NCBI GenBank assembly: GCA_017744605.1
Contig: JAGIAZ010000025.1
Span: 1-35,359, forward strand
DNA: 35,359 nucleotides
Reading direction: 5' to 3'
Source: Sphingobium sp.
Lineage (GTDB): Bacteria > Pseudomonadota > Alphaproteobacteria > Sphingomonadales > Sphingomonadaceae
Part shown: positions 1 to 9,854 of the stretch, piece after piece
Position numbering within the stretch: position 1 is the stretch's first letter
Layout: each line of letters begins with the position of its first letter
The notes under the pieces: generated by a model
What the model was told of the DNA's origin: nothing
Databases searched by the model: none
Seen by the model: the letters and a program-made list of their open reading frames with translations, nothing else
Program-made: the position numbers and the translations under genes

Positions 1-764
1 CCGCCGCGCAGCACGAGCTCGGCCTGACCTTCGGCACGCTGGTCCAGACCGCCGACCGCATGCAGATCTACAAATATGTCGTGATGATGGTCGCCCAGGC
101 CTATGGCAAGACGGCGACGTTCATGCCGAAGCCGATCGCCCAGGACAATGGCTCGGGCATGCACACCCACATGTCGATCTGGGACAATGGCAAGCCGCTG
201 TTCGCGGGCAATGGCTATGCCGGTCTCTCGGACATGTGCCTCTATTTCATCGGCGGCGTCATCAAGCACGCCAAGGCCCTGAACGCCTTCACCAACCCGA
301 CCACCAACAGCTACAAGCGCCTGGTGCCGGGCTTCGAGGCACCGGTGCTGCTCGCTTATTCCGCGCGCAACCGCTCGGCCTCCTGCCGTATTCCTTACGG
401 CACGGGCCCGAAGTCCAAGCGCGTCGAGTTCCGTTTCCCGGACGCGATGGCGAACCCCTATCTCTGCTATGCCGCGCTGCTGATGGCGGGCCTCGACGGC
501 ATCGAGAACAAGATCCATCCCGGCGATGCGATGGACAAGAACCTCTACGATCTGCCGCCCGAGGAACTGAGCCTGGTCCCGACCGTGTGCGGCTCGCTCC
601 GCGAGGCGCTCAACAGCCTCGAAGCCGACCACGCCTTCCTGCTCAAGGGCGACGTGTTCACCAAGGACCAGCTGGACGCCTATATCGAGCTCAAATGGCC
701 CGAAGTGTACCGCTGGGAAATGGCGCCGAGCCCGGTCGAGTTCGACATGTACTACAGCAACTGA
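1..764 (+). CDS. glnA: Glutamine synthetase type I, C-terminal part (5' end outside window)
   Basis: The reading frame is open from base 3 to the stop at 762-764, so the gene begins upstream of the window and about 254 C-terminal residues are present. Glutamine synthetase makes glutamine from glutamate, ammonia and ATP in the cytoplasm. Visible family motifs are the ATP/glutamate-binding stretch [16 protein letters not shown], the NRSASCRIP arginine segment, the VEFRFPD segment and NLYDLPPEE. The Tyr of the last motif (codon 546-548) is the known adenylylation site of the GlnE-regulated enzymes, so activity is probably controlled by adenylylation. The usual upstream partner glnB would lie outside the window. 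A strong terminator follows 22 bases after the stop. Identification is secure. Confidence 0.97.
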   Translation, partial: AAQHELGLTFGTLVQTADRMQIYKYVVMMVAQAYGKTATFMPKPIAQDNGSGMHTHMSIWDNGKPLFAGNGYAGLSDMCLYFIGGVIKHAKALNAFTNPTTNSYKRLVPGFEAPVLLAYSARNRSASCRIPYGTGPKSKRVEFRFPDAMANPYLCYAALLMAGLDGIENKIHPGDAMDKNLYDLPPEELSLVPTVCGSLREALNSLEADHAFLLKGDVFTKDQLDAYIELKWPEVYRWEMAPSPVEFDMYYSN

Positions 765-786
765 TCAGGCTGCCGAACGGCAAGAG

Positions 787-820
787 AAAGGCCTCGGGGA
801 CATGTTCCCGGGGCCTTTTC
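787..820 (+). terminator. Rho-independent terminator of glnA
   Basis: A 12-bp stem (787-798 with 807-818, one G-T wobble) closes an 8-base loop and ends in TTTT on the plus strand. It lies just after the glnA stop, so transcription of glnA probably ends here. The 820-959 stretch beyond it holds nothing else recognisable. Confidence 0.85.
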
Positions 821-959
821 CTGTCCCGGCATGGGCTTGTTACACCGACGGGACAAGCTCTCCAGCGCCCCATGCGGAAACAGAGCTCCTCCGATCGACG
901 GCCCGGACTATGAACTGCGCGACGGCGATATTCTCCGGGTCGAGGCGCGCCGAACGGTG

Positions 960-2834
960 TCAGCCGTCGATCACTTCTCGCAGCTTCCGCGACAAGCCGA
1001 ACAATGCGAACGGCTTCTGGATGAAGGCGATGCCCTGGTCGACCATGCCATTGTGGACGATCGAGTTCCGCGTATAGCCGGTCGTATAAAGGAGTTTGAG
1101 CGAGGGACGGATCGCTATGGCCTTCTCGGCGAGTTCACGACCCGTCATACCGGGCATGACGATGTCGGTGAAGAGAAGCGTCACCTCGCCGCCCTTCTCC
1201 AGCATCGCGAGCGCTTCCGCGCCGCTGCCGGTCTCGATCACCCGATAGCCCAGCTCCGCGAGCATGCCGACGGTCATCGCCCGGACCTCGGCATCGTCTT
1301 CCGCGACGAGGATCACTTCCCCATCGACCGCGCGCATGATGCTTTCGTCGCGCTCCCGCAATTCGGTCGAGGCCGCGTCACCCACATAGCGCGGTAGATA
1401 GACCCGCACCGTCGTCCCCTTGCCGAGCTCGGAATAGATTTTGAGATGGCCGTTCGACTGCTTCACGAAACCGAACACCTGGCTCAGGCCCAGCCCCGTG
1501 CCGCGGCCGACATCCTTGGTCGTGAAGAACGGCTCGAAGGCACGGTCGATCACGTCTTGCGGCATGCCCGTTCCGGTGTCCGTCACCGAAAGCATGACAT
1601 ATTGGCCGGGCCGGACATCCTCGTGGGTGCGGGCATATCGATCGTCGAGCTCGCTGTTCGCCGTCTCGATCGTGAGCTTGCCGCCGTCGGGCATGGCGTC
1701 CCGCGCATTCACCGCGAGATTGACCAGGGCGCTCTCGATCTGGGCTGGGTCGGCATTCACGCGCCATAAGCCGTCTGCCAGCACCGTCTCGATCTCGATC
1801 CGCTCGCCCAATGTCCGGCGCAGCAGTTCGGACATGCTGCCGACCAGGCGGTTGGGCTCGATAATCCGTGGCTCGAGCGGTTGCGAACGTGCGAAGGCGA
1901 GGAGTTGCGCGGTGAGCGATGCCGCGCGCTGCGCGCCTTCCTGGGCATTGTCGATGCACTTGAGTGTCGCGCCGACATCGTCGCGCTTCAAACGCAACCG
2001 GGCGAGATCCAGGCTGCCAGTGATGATGGCCAACATATTGTTGAAATCGTGCGCGATGCCGCCCGTCAATTGGCCCACCGCCTCCATTTTCTGAAGCTGC
2101 CGCACTTGGCTCTCCGCCTGCGCGCGCTGCGCGATCACGGCGCTCAGCGCGCGATTGCGCTCTTCGAGATCGCTGATGTGACGGCTGTTGATCGAACGGA
2201 CGATAAAGGCCAGGACGATCACCAACAGCGAACTGATGGCGAGCACGCCATAGCCGAGGTTCGTTCGGGCGTCGGCAACCAGGCGGTGCTTGGCGAGCAG
2301 GCCCTCCTCCACGGCCTGCATGCGGCCGATAATATCCGAAATTGCCTTCGAAGACGTGCTGCCCTGGCCCGAACGGACGATCTGCAACGCTTCGCTCCGC
2401 TTCCCCGACGTCGCCAGGCGCGTCGCCTGCGCGAGCTGATCCAGCTTGACCTGCATCGCTGCCGCCAGTTGCGCCACATTCTGTCGCTGTGCGGCGTTAT
2501 CCATGGTCGCCCGGTCGAGATTCCCCAGCTCCCGGGGCAGCGTCTGCACGGCCCGATTATAGTCGACGAGATCGTCCAGCCGTTGGGTCAACAGGAAGGA
2601 GCGCTGGCCGGTCTCCGCCATGGTGATGATGCGGCCGAGGCGATTGAGGCGGTTTTCGACTTCGAGCGTGTGCTGCACCCGATCGGTCGCATCGCGCTGA
2701 AGGATGGAAACCCAGACCGCACTGATCACGCTGACGCCCAGCAATATGAAGACAACGGCCGCCAATATCGCCTGTCGCGCGTTGGCCCTGCGATCGACCA
2801 ATGGCTCGTCCCGCCCAGGACCTTCTTCCACCAT
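960..2834 (-). CDS. CHASE3-type hybrid sensor histidine kinase with C-terminal receiver
   Basis: Membrane sensor kinase of about 624 residues. Order of parts: a hydrophobic segment near residues 22-45, a helical CHASE3-like extracytoplasmic domain, a second membrane segment near 195-213, a coiled linker, a HisKA domain with the phospho-acceptor His in GGIAHDFNNML (about 262), an HATPase with N box NLAVNARDAMPDGG and G boxes DTGTGMP and GRGTGLGLSQ, and a receiver domain with acidic pair AEDD, acceptor Asp in LLFTDIVMPG (about 557) and the conserved Lys in IQKPF. The signal is unknown. No separate response regulator lies beside it. An ATG at 2849 is also possible, but the ATG at 2834 has AGAGG close upstream while the longer one has no ribosome site. 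It follows tamB on the same strand after 51 bases; an AT-rich gap with repeated GCGATA may hold its own promoter. Confidence 0.9.
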   Translation of the reverse strand: MVEEGPGRDEPLVDRRANARQAILAAVVFILLGVSVISAVWVSILQRDATDRVQHTLEVENRLNRLGRIITMAETGQRSFLLTQRLDDLVDYNRAVQTLPRELGNLDRATMDNAAQRQNVAQLAAAMQVKLDQLAQATRLATSGKRSEALQIVRSGQGSTSSKAISDIIGRMQAVEEGLLAKHRLVADARTNLGYGVLAISSLLVIVLAFIVRSINSRHISDLEERNRALSAVIAQRAQAESQVRQLQKMEAVGQLTGGIAHDFNNMLAIITGSLDLARLRLKRDDVGATLKCIDNAQEGAQRAASLTAQLLAFARSQPLEPRIIEPNRLVGSMSELLRRTLGERIEIETVLADGLWRVNADPAQIESALVNLAVNARDAMPDGGKLTIETANSELDDRYARTHEDVRPGQYVMLSVTDTGTGMPQDVIDRAFEPFFTTKDVGRGTGLGLSQVFGFVKQSNGHLKIYSELGKGTTVRVYLPRYVGDAASTELRERDESIMRAVDGEVILVAEDDAEVRAMTVGMLAELGYRVIETGSGAEALAMLEKGGEVTLLFTDIVMPGMTGRELAEKAIAIRPSLKLLYTTGYTRNSIVHNGMVDQGIAFIQKPFALFGLSRKLREVIDG

Positions 2835-2859
2835 TCCGCCTCTAATCATATGTTTTTTC

Positions 2860-2883
2860 GCGATATCAAGCGATAACGCGATA
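2860..2883. promoter_or_regulatory. Three GCGATA hexamers in the tamB-kinase gap
   Basis: GCGATA occurs at 2860, 2870 and 2878 in a short AT-rich gap of an otherwise GC-rich region. On the minus strand these read TATCGC, and TTGAAT lies 17 bases before ATATCG, a weak promoter-like spacing. Function as promoter or operator for the kinase gene is inferred. Confidence 0.3.
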
Positions 2884-2885
2884 AT

Positions 2886-5800
2886 TCAATAGTCCTTGGA
2901 TATGCGTGCGCCGACATTCTGACGGCCGATCGTCGACACTGTCGAAAGCAGGGAGAGCCAGCGCGTGATCTGGAACTCGACGCGTGTCGCGCTGTATCCT
3001 TGGCCATCGGTGATGAGTTCGACATATAGCCTGCCGATATTCTTGCCCGCCGCAATCGACGTCCGGGCGCCGGTGGTCGCGTCTGCAGGCAGGATCCGCA
3101 GGCGCGACAGGCCCGTTGCCTTGCGGATCGCGTTGATCGGATCGAGCCCGCCGCCTTCGCCCTGGAAAGCCGCGACGGCGGAGGCGAGCTGGATTGCTTC
3201 CGGCGCCGAAAGCTTGGTGATCGATGTGCCGAACAGCAGGCGCGAGAGCAGCTCATCCTGCGGCATCGCGGGAATGCTGCTCATGCTGATGATCGGGCGC
3301 AGGCTTGTGCCGGTGACGCTGATCGTCGCATTCAGGTCGCTCACGTCCGCGACGGCACGGATGTCGAGCACCGGATTGACCGGCACCGAGCCGGTGAAGG
3401 TCAGGCGACCCTCGCGAAGATCGAAGCGCTTGCCGGCAAAATCGTAAGTTCCGTCGACAAGCGTTGCGGTGCCTTTGATGGAGGGATTGGTGACCGTGCC
3501 GCCGATTTGCAGGTCCGCCGCCCATTCGCTGGTCATGCCGAGGCCTTCGACGTGGAGGCAGCAATTGGCCTTCGCCGTGATGTCGAGCCGCCACGGCTCG
3601 ACGGCCCGAGCCGGCGTCACTTCATCGCCCTGCCGGTTGATCTCGATCAGCCGTATCTGCGGAATCTCGGCGACGGCCGCGGCGCGGCCGAGCATGAAGC
3701 GGCTCTCCACGATGTCGAGATTGCCGCTGATTGTGCCCGCCCCGCCGGTCGAGCGGATGCGCAGCGGGCCCGACACGGTGGCGCCGATGTCGTCGCGATC
3801 GAGCAGGACGGCGCGCGTCGCCTGGAGTTGCACATCCATCCCGATGCCGCGCTCGCTCGAGAAGGAGAAAGTCGCGGCGCCGGCGACCTTGCCGCCACCG
3901 GGAGTCTGTCCGCTGAGATTGTCCAGGCGCAGCGATGCGCCATCGAACGCTCCGGTGGCCGAGACGTGGCTGAGCGTCATTCCGGTGACGGGGCTTTGCA
4001 GGCTGGCGTCCGTGGTCGAGACGGAGCCCCTGATATCCGGATCGGCAAGCGTGCCGCGCGCTTGCGCGCTGATGCCGACCCGCCCGCCAAAGGACAGAAG
4101 CTCGATGTTGGTGAGACGCCAGAGCGTATCGGCGCTGCCGTTATAGCGTATGTCCGCCTGAAGCGGCGCTGCATTCAGCCTGTCCATGAGCGACCCTTCG
4201 CCCAGCGGCGTGAGCAGCGCCTGCGCCCGGCCGGTGACTGCGCCGCCCTCGGAGATGACGGCACGCATCGCGGCACGGCGCGGATCCAGAACGCCGTTGA
4301 TGCCGATGTCGATGGGCGCGGAACTCAGCGCTAGGCCCGATCGCGTCAGGCCGCGCACGCGCAGGTTCAATGCCCCGCTGGGAACGCCGCCGCGCGGCGC
4401 ATCATAGACGAGCGTGCCGTCAGCCGTGCCGCCCAGACCGAGCTCGCTGTTGACCAGGTCGAGCAGCGAGAGCGGAATGCGCGAAAGGCTTGCATCGACA
4501 TGCGTGCTTTCCGCGCCGAAAAAGGCACCGAGCTGCATGCCGCCGTTCCGCAGGCTGAGACGGACGGGCTGCAACCGCCAACCATCGCCCTCGCGCGACA
4601 GGATGACAGGCCCCTGCAGCCGGATTGTTTCGCGCTCGACCGTCCCCGTGAGCGCTGTCGAAATCCGTCCTGAGGAGATATTCGATCGGGCAGTGATATT
4701 GAAGGCGCGCCCGTTGTCGGCCGTCGCCGAGACCGCCGCCGTGCCTTCGCCGTTGACGAGCCTGGCGCTGCCGCTGAGCCGGCCGATGCGAAGCGACCCA
4801 TAGCGGACGCCACGCGCTTGAATCTGGCCGTTGAGGCCGACCGCGCCTTCCTTCAGCGCAATGTCCGCCTGCACGCGTCCGCGATTGACGGTCAGGCGCA
4901 GCGGCCCGGCGAAGTTCGCATTGCCGAGATCGACATCGAGTCCGAGATGCTGGACGCCGTCCGTCACCGCCAGCGTGATGCTGCCGGTGGCCGGGCCAGA
5001 GAGATCGAGCTTGCCGCCAATGCCGCCGGTCACCGGCGTCAGCGTGCCTTTCGCCACGACATCGGCAACGCGGATCGCGTCGAAGTCGATCTGGACCTGA
5101 CCGTTTGCGGGCAACAGGATCGCGCCGTCCACGGCAAAGGGGCCCAGCATCGATTGACCGTTGCCGACGAAGTCATAGCCTGCGGCACTCGGCTCGAGCT
5201 TGGCATGCACGTCGGCAAGCTGCATCCCCTGCCCCGGGCGGCGAAGCGTCAGGTCGACGCGCGGCCGCTCGATATGGCCGTCCAGAACAAGGGCCAGCGG
5301 GCCATAGTCGCGATGGGCGCCGCTGCCCGCAATGTGGAACAGCCCCTCCCGACTGCGATAGCCCTCGCCGGTCAGCGACAGAGCGGGCGCGACAAGCTTG
5401 AGATTGCGCAGATCGAGCCGCCCGTCCGCGCCGAAGGACAATCCGCTCGTGACAGTCGGCAGGCCGCCGCCGATCGAACTCAGAAAACCATTGTCGAGCC
5501 GCCGAACCTGCGCGCGCGCCGTGCCGCTCACCGCCAGGGCCCGCTTGGGGGGCCGGGCGACGCGCAGCATGGCGTCGAGATCGACGCGCCCCAGGCCGTT
5601 GAACTCGAAGCCGTTGGAGACCGCCGCCAATGTAAAATCGACATTGCCGTCGCTCGGCCTGAACTGGCCGTGCAATTCGCCGGAGACGCCGCTTGCGCGC
5701 AGCTGGGTGCGGTCGAGCCACAGCGTCCCGCCGGCAAGGCGCACCAGCCCCTGCGCCTTCAGACCGCGGAGCAGTGGATCGAACTGCGGATTGCCGCTGC

Positions 5801-7052
5801 GCACCGATTGGGTCGTCAGTTTGATCGGCCAGGCGCCGCCGCTGCCGCCCATCTTGCCCGCACCATCCAGCTTCAGGCCCGCGATGGTGAAGCCGCCCTG
5901 CTTGAGTTCGCGCAGCGTGACGAGGAATTCGAGGCCCGCCGTGGCGAACGGGCCGGACAGGCGAGCCTTCAGCGCGGCATCGCGGCCGGAGAGATTGGAC
6001 GAGACCCGCGACAGATCGGCGGCCTGGGCGTTCACCAGCAGATTGTCATAGCGCGACTGGACCAGATCGACGCCGCCTTCGGCCGTGACGGCGAGGCCCG
6101 GCACGCTGAGCCCTGCCTTGCCGGACACGATCTTGTTCTCGAAGCGAACGTCGCCGTCGAGCATGGCCATGCCCGTCCCCAATGCGGAAAGCGGCCCGAT
6201 TCGTGCCAGCGGCCCGTGCAGCATGTAGCGGCCGTCCCGCGCCTCGATCGCGATGTTGGCGAGCGTACCGCTCTGGCGCATCACGACGAATCGGCCACGC
6301 CAGCGCTTCCAGTTGCCGTCGCCCTTGATGGCCATCGCCATCGGCTCGGCGAGACCGGCCAGCCCGGCGATGACCCCGCCCTGGGGCGCCGTGGCGACGC
6401 CATCGATGTCGAACCGACCGTCATCCGGCCGGCTATCGAGCGCCAGGCGGATCGTGTCCGCACCATCCAGCGCATGAGCGGAGATGTTCACGACCGCGCG
6501 TCCCGAGCGGATATCAATCCGCCCGGCCCCGCGCACGACATGAGGCTGCCCGGTGACCGACGCGCCAAGGGCAAGCCGGTCGACGCGCAGGTCCATCAGC
6601 CGGATATCGAAGCTCGGCAGGATCGACTTTTGCGCCCCGGTCGGCCTGAAGCGCGGCAGGCGCTTCAGCTCCGCCGGACCCACATGCAGCCTGTCGACGT
6701 CGAGGCGGTCTGCGAACCAGGCAAGCGGATACCATTGCAGATCAGCAACCGATATCCGGGCGAACTCGCCCTCCGGGTCGAGCAGCTGCACATCACGCAA
6801 CCGCGCCTTGCTGTAGATGCTGCCCTCGATCGAGCCGACGCGGATACGCAAGCCCGAGGCAGGCTCCAGCCCGGCGATGCGCGACAGGACGAAGCTGTGG
6901 CCGCTCTCGCTGTCGAGCCAACGCAGCGCACCAACCGCCAGGGCCGCCACCAAGGCCAGCAGGATGAGGAAGCCGAGGCTGATGCGCGACCATCGCCGGC
7001 GGACCCGCTGCGTCACCGGCTTGTCCGGCAGGACCTCTTCGGGCTCTGCCAT
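2886..7052 (-). CDS. tamB: TamB-type translocation and assembly module subunit (inner-membrane-anchored AsmA-like protein)
   Basis: A protein of 1388 residues with a short basic N-terminus, one membrane anchor near residues 18-42 (ISLGFLILLALVAALAVGA), a very long repetitive beta-rich periplasmic body and the C-terminal TamB/DUF490 domain, recognised by DELLSRLLFG and the closing VEFQITRWLSLLSTVSTIG. TamB spans the periplasm and works with TamA in outer-membrane protein insertion and, as shown for related proteins, in lipid transfer. The start is fixed by overlap with tamA: the tamA stop and this ATG share one base (TGATG at 7050-7054), indicating translational coupling. The open frame continues further upstream to 7208, but that part overlaps tamA and is not protein-like. 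Length is typical of the family. Confidence 0.95.
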   Translation of the reverse strand: MAEPEEVLPDKPVTQRVRRRWSRISLGFLILLALVAALAVGALRWLDSESGHSFVLSRIAGLEPASGLRIRVGSIEGSIYSKARLRDVQLLDPEGEFARISVADLQWYPLAWFADRLDVDRLHVGPAELKRLPRFRPTGAQKSILPSFDIRLMDLRVDRLALGASVTGQPHVVRGAGRIDIRSGRAVVNISAHALDGADTIRLALDSRPDDGRFDIDGVATAPQGGVIAGLAGLAEPMAMAIKGDGNWKRWRGRFVVMRQSGTLANIAIEARDGRYMLHGPLARIGPLSALGTGMAMLDGDVRFENKIVSGKAGLSVPGLAVTAEGGVDLVQSRYDNLLVNAQAADLSRVSSNLSGRDAALKARLSGPFATAGLEFLVTLRELKQGGFTIAGLKLDGAGKMGGSGGAWPIKLTTQSVRSGNPQFDPLLRGLKAQGLVRLAGGTLWLDRTQLRASGVSGELHGQFRPSDGNVDFTLAAVSNGFEFNGLGRVDLDAMLRVARPPKRALAVSGTARAQVRRLDNGFLSSIGGGLPTVTSGLSFGADGRLDLRNLKLVAPALSLTGEGYRSREGLFHIAGSGAHRDYGPLALVLDGHIERPRVDLTLRRPGQGMQLADVHAKLEPSAAGYDFVGNGQSMLGPFAVDGAILLPANGQVQIDFDAIRVADVVAKGTLTPVTGGIGGKLDLSGPATGSITLAVTDGVQHLGLDVDLGNANFAGPLRLTVNRGRVQADIALKEGAVGLNGQIQARGVRYGSLRIGRLSGSARLVNGEGTAAVSATADNGRAFNITARSNISSGRISTALTGTVERETIRLQGPVILSREGDGWRLQPVRLSLRNGGMQLGAFFGAESTHVDASLSRIPLSLLDLVNSELGLGGTADGTLVYDAPRGGVPSGALNLRVRGLTRSGLALSSAPIDIGINGVLDPRRAAMRAVISEGGAVTGRAQALLTPLGEGSLMDRLNAAPLQADIRYNGSADTLWRLTNIELLSFGGRVGISAQARGTLADPDIRGSVSTTDASLQSPVTGMTLSHVSATGAFDGASLRLDNLSGQTPGGGKVAGAATFSFSSERGIGMDVQLQATRAVLLDRDDIGATVSGPLRIRSTGGAGTISGNLDIVESRFMLGRAAAVAEIPQIRLIEINRQGDEVTPARAVEPWRLDITAKANCCLHVEGLGMTSEWAADLQIGGTVTNPSIKGTATLVDGTYDFAGKRFDLREGRLTFTGSVPVNPVLDIRAVADVSDLNATISVTGTSLRPIISMSSIPAMPQDELLSRLLFGTSITKLSAPEAIQLASAVAAFQGEGGGLDPINAIRKATGLSRLRILPADATTGARTSIAAGKNIGRLYVELITDGQGYSATRVEFQITRWLSLLSTVSTIGRQNVGARISKDY

Positions 7053-9175
7053 CAGAAGGCCTGCCCGAGGCTGACATAGACGCCGATGCGCGAATCGCCC
7101 GGCTGGGGATTGAGCGGCGTGCCGATATCGATACGGATCGGTCCGAAGTTGCTGTAATAGCGGAAGCCCAGACCGGCGCCGACGCGCATCTCCTTGATGC
7201 TGGGCCACGGGTCGGTCGAGATCGTGCCGGCGTCCACGAAGGGCACGATACCGAACTGGTCGGCGCTGCCGAAGCGGAAGCGCGCCTCGATCGAAAGCTC
7301 GCCGAGGCTGCGGCCGCCGACCGGGTCGTTATTGGCATCGCGCGGGCCGATCGCCTGATAGCCATAGCCGCGCACCGAGCCGCCACCGCCGGCATAATAG
7401 CGGCGGGTCGGCGCGATCCGGTCGCTCGACGCGCCGACGATTGTCCCGAGCCGCATGCGCCCGGCGATGGTCACGCGCTTGTTCGCCTGCAGATAATAGC
7501 TGCCATCGATCTGGGCGCGGACATAACCGAACGCATTGCCCTGCCAGGAAAGCTCGGGCGAGATGCGTCCGCCCAGCCGGAAGCCCTTGCGCGGATCGAG
7601 CAGGTCGTCGCTGCCATCATAGTTGAGGCTGCTCGGCAGCGCGAAGATGCCATAGGTGCGGCGGCGCGGCACGAGGGAGCTGCCATAGAGATCCCGCTCG
7701 TCGCTCACCTTGAGCTCCGCGCCGAGGGACCAGGTCCAGTCCTTCTGGAAAATCAGATTCGTCTGGCGCTCGAGGCTCGCGCTGATGCCGGCGATCTTTG
7801 CCTTATAGGCGGGTTGATCGAGATTGGCGGCACTGAGCTCGAGGTTGAGGACACGATCGCGCTTGCCGAAATTACCCCAGCGGACGGTCGTCGTGGCGCT
7901 CTGTTCCTGCTGGCCGAGGACGCCGCGCACGGTGAGCGCGCCCTCGGGCGGGAAGAAATTGCGGTGCTGCCAGCTCGCCTCGACGCGCAGGCCCTCGCCC
8001 GTCCCATAGCCGACTTCGCCGGCGATCGTATGGACGGGCGCCTTACCCAGTTTGATGTCGAGATCGACCGTCTCGTCATTCGCGCCCGGCTGCGGCGTGA
8101 TCGACACCTGCGACACCAGGCCGGTCGCGACCAGCGCGCGATTGAGATCGGTTATGTCGGCTTGCCGATAAGGATCGCCCTGCGAAAACCGGCTGATCAC
8201 GCCGACATGCTTCGCGTCGAACGGCGCGTCGTTGTTGACGACGATCTTGCCGATCCGCCGATAGCCGCCGGTCGTGACCGTCATGTTGAGCGTGGCGCTG
8301 TGCTGCTCGTGCTGGACCACGAGCACCGGATCGCTGACCTCCGAAAAGGGATAGCCGCGCTCCAGCATGCCGCCGCGCAGGGCCGCCGTCGCACCGTTGA
8401 TCGCATCGGTATCGGCGCGGTCGCCCGGCTTCACGGTGAACAACGCGCGGATGTCCGCCATGCCCGATCCATCGCCTGACAGCCCATCGATATCGAGCGT
8501 GCCGATCTTATAGGCGTCGCCCGGATTGGCGGCGAGGATCGCGGTCACGTCGTTCGGCTGCCCCGCGGCGCGGAAATCGAGGCGCGTGCGACTGTCATAA
8601 TAGCCTCTGGCCCGGAGCAAATCGTCGAGCAGCGTGACATCGGTCTGACCTCGGCGACGAATCTGCGCGATATTGGCGCGTTCGCGCTGCCCCGCGCGCA
8701 GGGCGGAAAGCGTGTCGAAGCGTGAGAGAAGCGTGTCGTCCGCCGCGTCTCCGAGCCCCTCGAGCCTGTAGGAATAACGCAGCGGCTGTGTCGGATCGAT
8801 CGTCGCGAGCACGGCCTGGCCGCCGTCATCCTCCATCGGCGGCGGTGCTTCGCCGAGATCGTCCGCAACCGGCGGCATGGGCGGCGGCATGGGCGGCGAT
8901 ATGGGCCCGGGTTCGACGGGCGCAGGTTGGGCAGGTTCCGACGCCGGTGGCTGAGGCGCGGGCGGTAGTGGCGTTTCCGGTTTCGAGAGATCGGGCCAAT
9001 CGATGCCGATATCGGGCAGGTCGTCCGGCGCAAGCGGCGCGGATGGCGGCGCCTGGCCCTGGTTCTGCGCATTTGCAGGCGCCAGTCCGCTCATGCAGGC
9101 CAACGGCACCAACAACAAGGCAAGGGCCCGTCCCCTCCGGGAGACGACCAATGCGGCTAGGGGCCGTGGACGCAT
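7052..9175 (-). CDS. tamA: TamA-type outer-membrane protein (BamA/Omp85 superfamily)
   Basis: A 707-residue Omp85 protein. It opens with a signal peptide (basic start, ALALLLVPLACMSGLAPANA, cleavage near residue 36), continues with an unusually proline-rich linker (repeated PPMP, about 40-100), then POTRA-like repeats in the middle third and a C-terminal surface-antigen beta-barrel. GGGGSVRGYGYQ and GLGFRYYSNFGPIRIDIG are typical barrel motifs, and the last residue is Phe, the usual signal for BAM-dependent assembly. It lies directly upstream of tamB in the same operon. TamA is the outer-membrane half of the TAM complex. The ATG at 9175 is the only start that keeps the signal peptide; the ribosome site before it is weak. 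Confidence 0.95.
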   Translation of the reverse strand: MRPRPLAALVVSRRGRALALLLVPLACMSGLAPANAQNQGQAPPSAPLAPDDLPDIGIDWPDLSKPETPLPPAPQPPASEPAQPAPVEPGPISPPMPPPMPPVADDLGEAPPPMEDDGGQAVLATIDPTQPLRYSYRLEGLGDAADDTLLSRFDTLSALRAGQRERANIAQIRRRGQTDVTLLDDLLRARGYYDSRTRLDFRAAGQPNDVTAILAANPGDAYKIGTLDIDGLSGDGSGMADIRALFTVKPGDRADTDAINGATAALRGGMLERGYPFSEVSDPVLVVQHEQHSATLNMTVTTGGYRRIGKIVVNNDAPFDAKHVGVISRFSQGDPYRQADITDLNRALVATGLVSQVSITPQPGANDETVDLDIKLGKAPVHTIAGEVGYGTGEGLRVEASWQHRNFFPPEGALTVRGVLGQQEQSATTTVRWGNFGKRDRVLNLELSAANLDQPAYKAKIAGISASLERQTNLIFQKDWTWSLGAELKVSDERDLYGSSLVPRRRTYGIFALPSSLNYDGSDDLLDPRKGFRLGGRISPELSWQGNAFGYVRAQIDGSYYLQANKRVTIAGRMRLGTIVGASSDRIAPTRRYYAGGGGSVRGYGYQAIGPRDANNDPVGGRSLGELSIEARFRFGSADQFGIVPFVDAGTISTDPWPSIKEMRVGAGLGFRYYSNFGPIRIDIGTPLNPQPGDSRIGVYVSLGQAF

Positions 9176-9278
9176 GACGTCTGTCTAGGAGAAGGCTGCC
9201 CGCCCGCAAAACCCTTTTCGGCGTTTCGGCACAGATTTCAGGTCGACTGTCCTGGCGCCGCGACGGCTGCGCCTTTGC

Positions 9279-9755
9279 CTAGAGCGAGCTCTCAAGCCGC
9301 GTCAGCAGATCGCGTGCCGGGCAAATGGCGCTGGCGAAGCCGAAGTTTGCCCGCTCGATCAGTTGCCCCTCCAGCCGCGCGACGCGATTGTAGAGATCCT
9401 CGCTGATCAGGATCAGGCCCTCCATCTCCGGCGACAGCTTGGCGCGCACCAGCGGATCGGTGTGCTCGGCCTGGCCGAGCTGGAACTTGTCCTCGAGCCG
9501 CGCGGATTCGGGCAGCTCGCCGCTCAGCACGGCACGCTGGACCAGCAGCCATGCGATCGAGTGCATGATGCGCGTGGAGATCTTCAGGGACTCGCAGGCG
9601 AAATCGAGCTTTTCGTAGCGATCCAGTTCGGTCCGGTTGACCTTGCCCTGGAAATCGAAATAGGCGCGCGCTTCATCGGCCAGCACGACAGCCTCGATGT
9701 AGAGGCCGTCGATGATTTGGTCGTCAATCTGTCGAACGGGTGCGACTTGTTCCAT
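9279..9755 (-). CDS. RcdA-like DUF1465 family protein
   Basis: A small helical cytoplasmic protein of about 158 residues with the pattern IDGLYIEAVVLADEARAYFD, then FACESLKISTRIMHSIAWLLVQRAV. This matches what I recall of the DUF1465 family, which includes Caulobacter RcdA, an adaptor that helps ClpXP degrade CtrA during the cell cycle. A role in proteolysis here is inferred from that homology only. The frame can be extended to a TTG at 9806 (175 residues), but the ATG at 9755 begins closer to the conserved part; the choice is not certain. It lies in the same direction as the YdcH-like gene upstream, separated by about 100 bases. Confidence 0.8.
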   Translation of the reverse strand: MEQVAPVRQIDDQIIDGLYIEAVVLADEARAYFDFQGKVNRTELDRYEKLDFACESLKISTRIMHSIAWLLVQRAVLSGELPESARLEDKFQLGQAEHTDPLVRAKLSPEMEGLILISEDLYNRVARLEGQLIERANFGFASAICPARDLLTRLESSL

Positions 9756-9854
9756 GCCCACCTGCTGCCACAGCGCGGAAATCCTGTCGCTGAGGTTAAC
9801 TATCAATTTCCCCTGTCCAGGCGCCGAATTGGGACGAACGGCACGTTGCCGCGA

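Noticed and set aside
822..856. TGTCCCG/CGGGACA inverted repeat after glnA
   Set aside because: Arms are only 7 bases with a long loop, and the real terminator lies just before it.
4818..7079. 753-codon plus-strand open frame opposite tamB
   Set aside because: It is the antisense shadow of a GC-rich gene; the product is Arg/Gln/Asp-rich with no family motif, while tamB on the other strand is clear.
7053..7208. N-terminal extension of tamB by 52 codons
   Set aside because: It overlaps the tamA coding end and is Arg-rich with no anchor; the TGATG-coupled ATG gives a normal TamB start.
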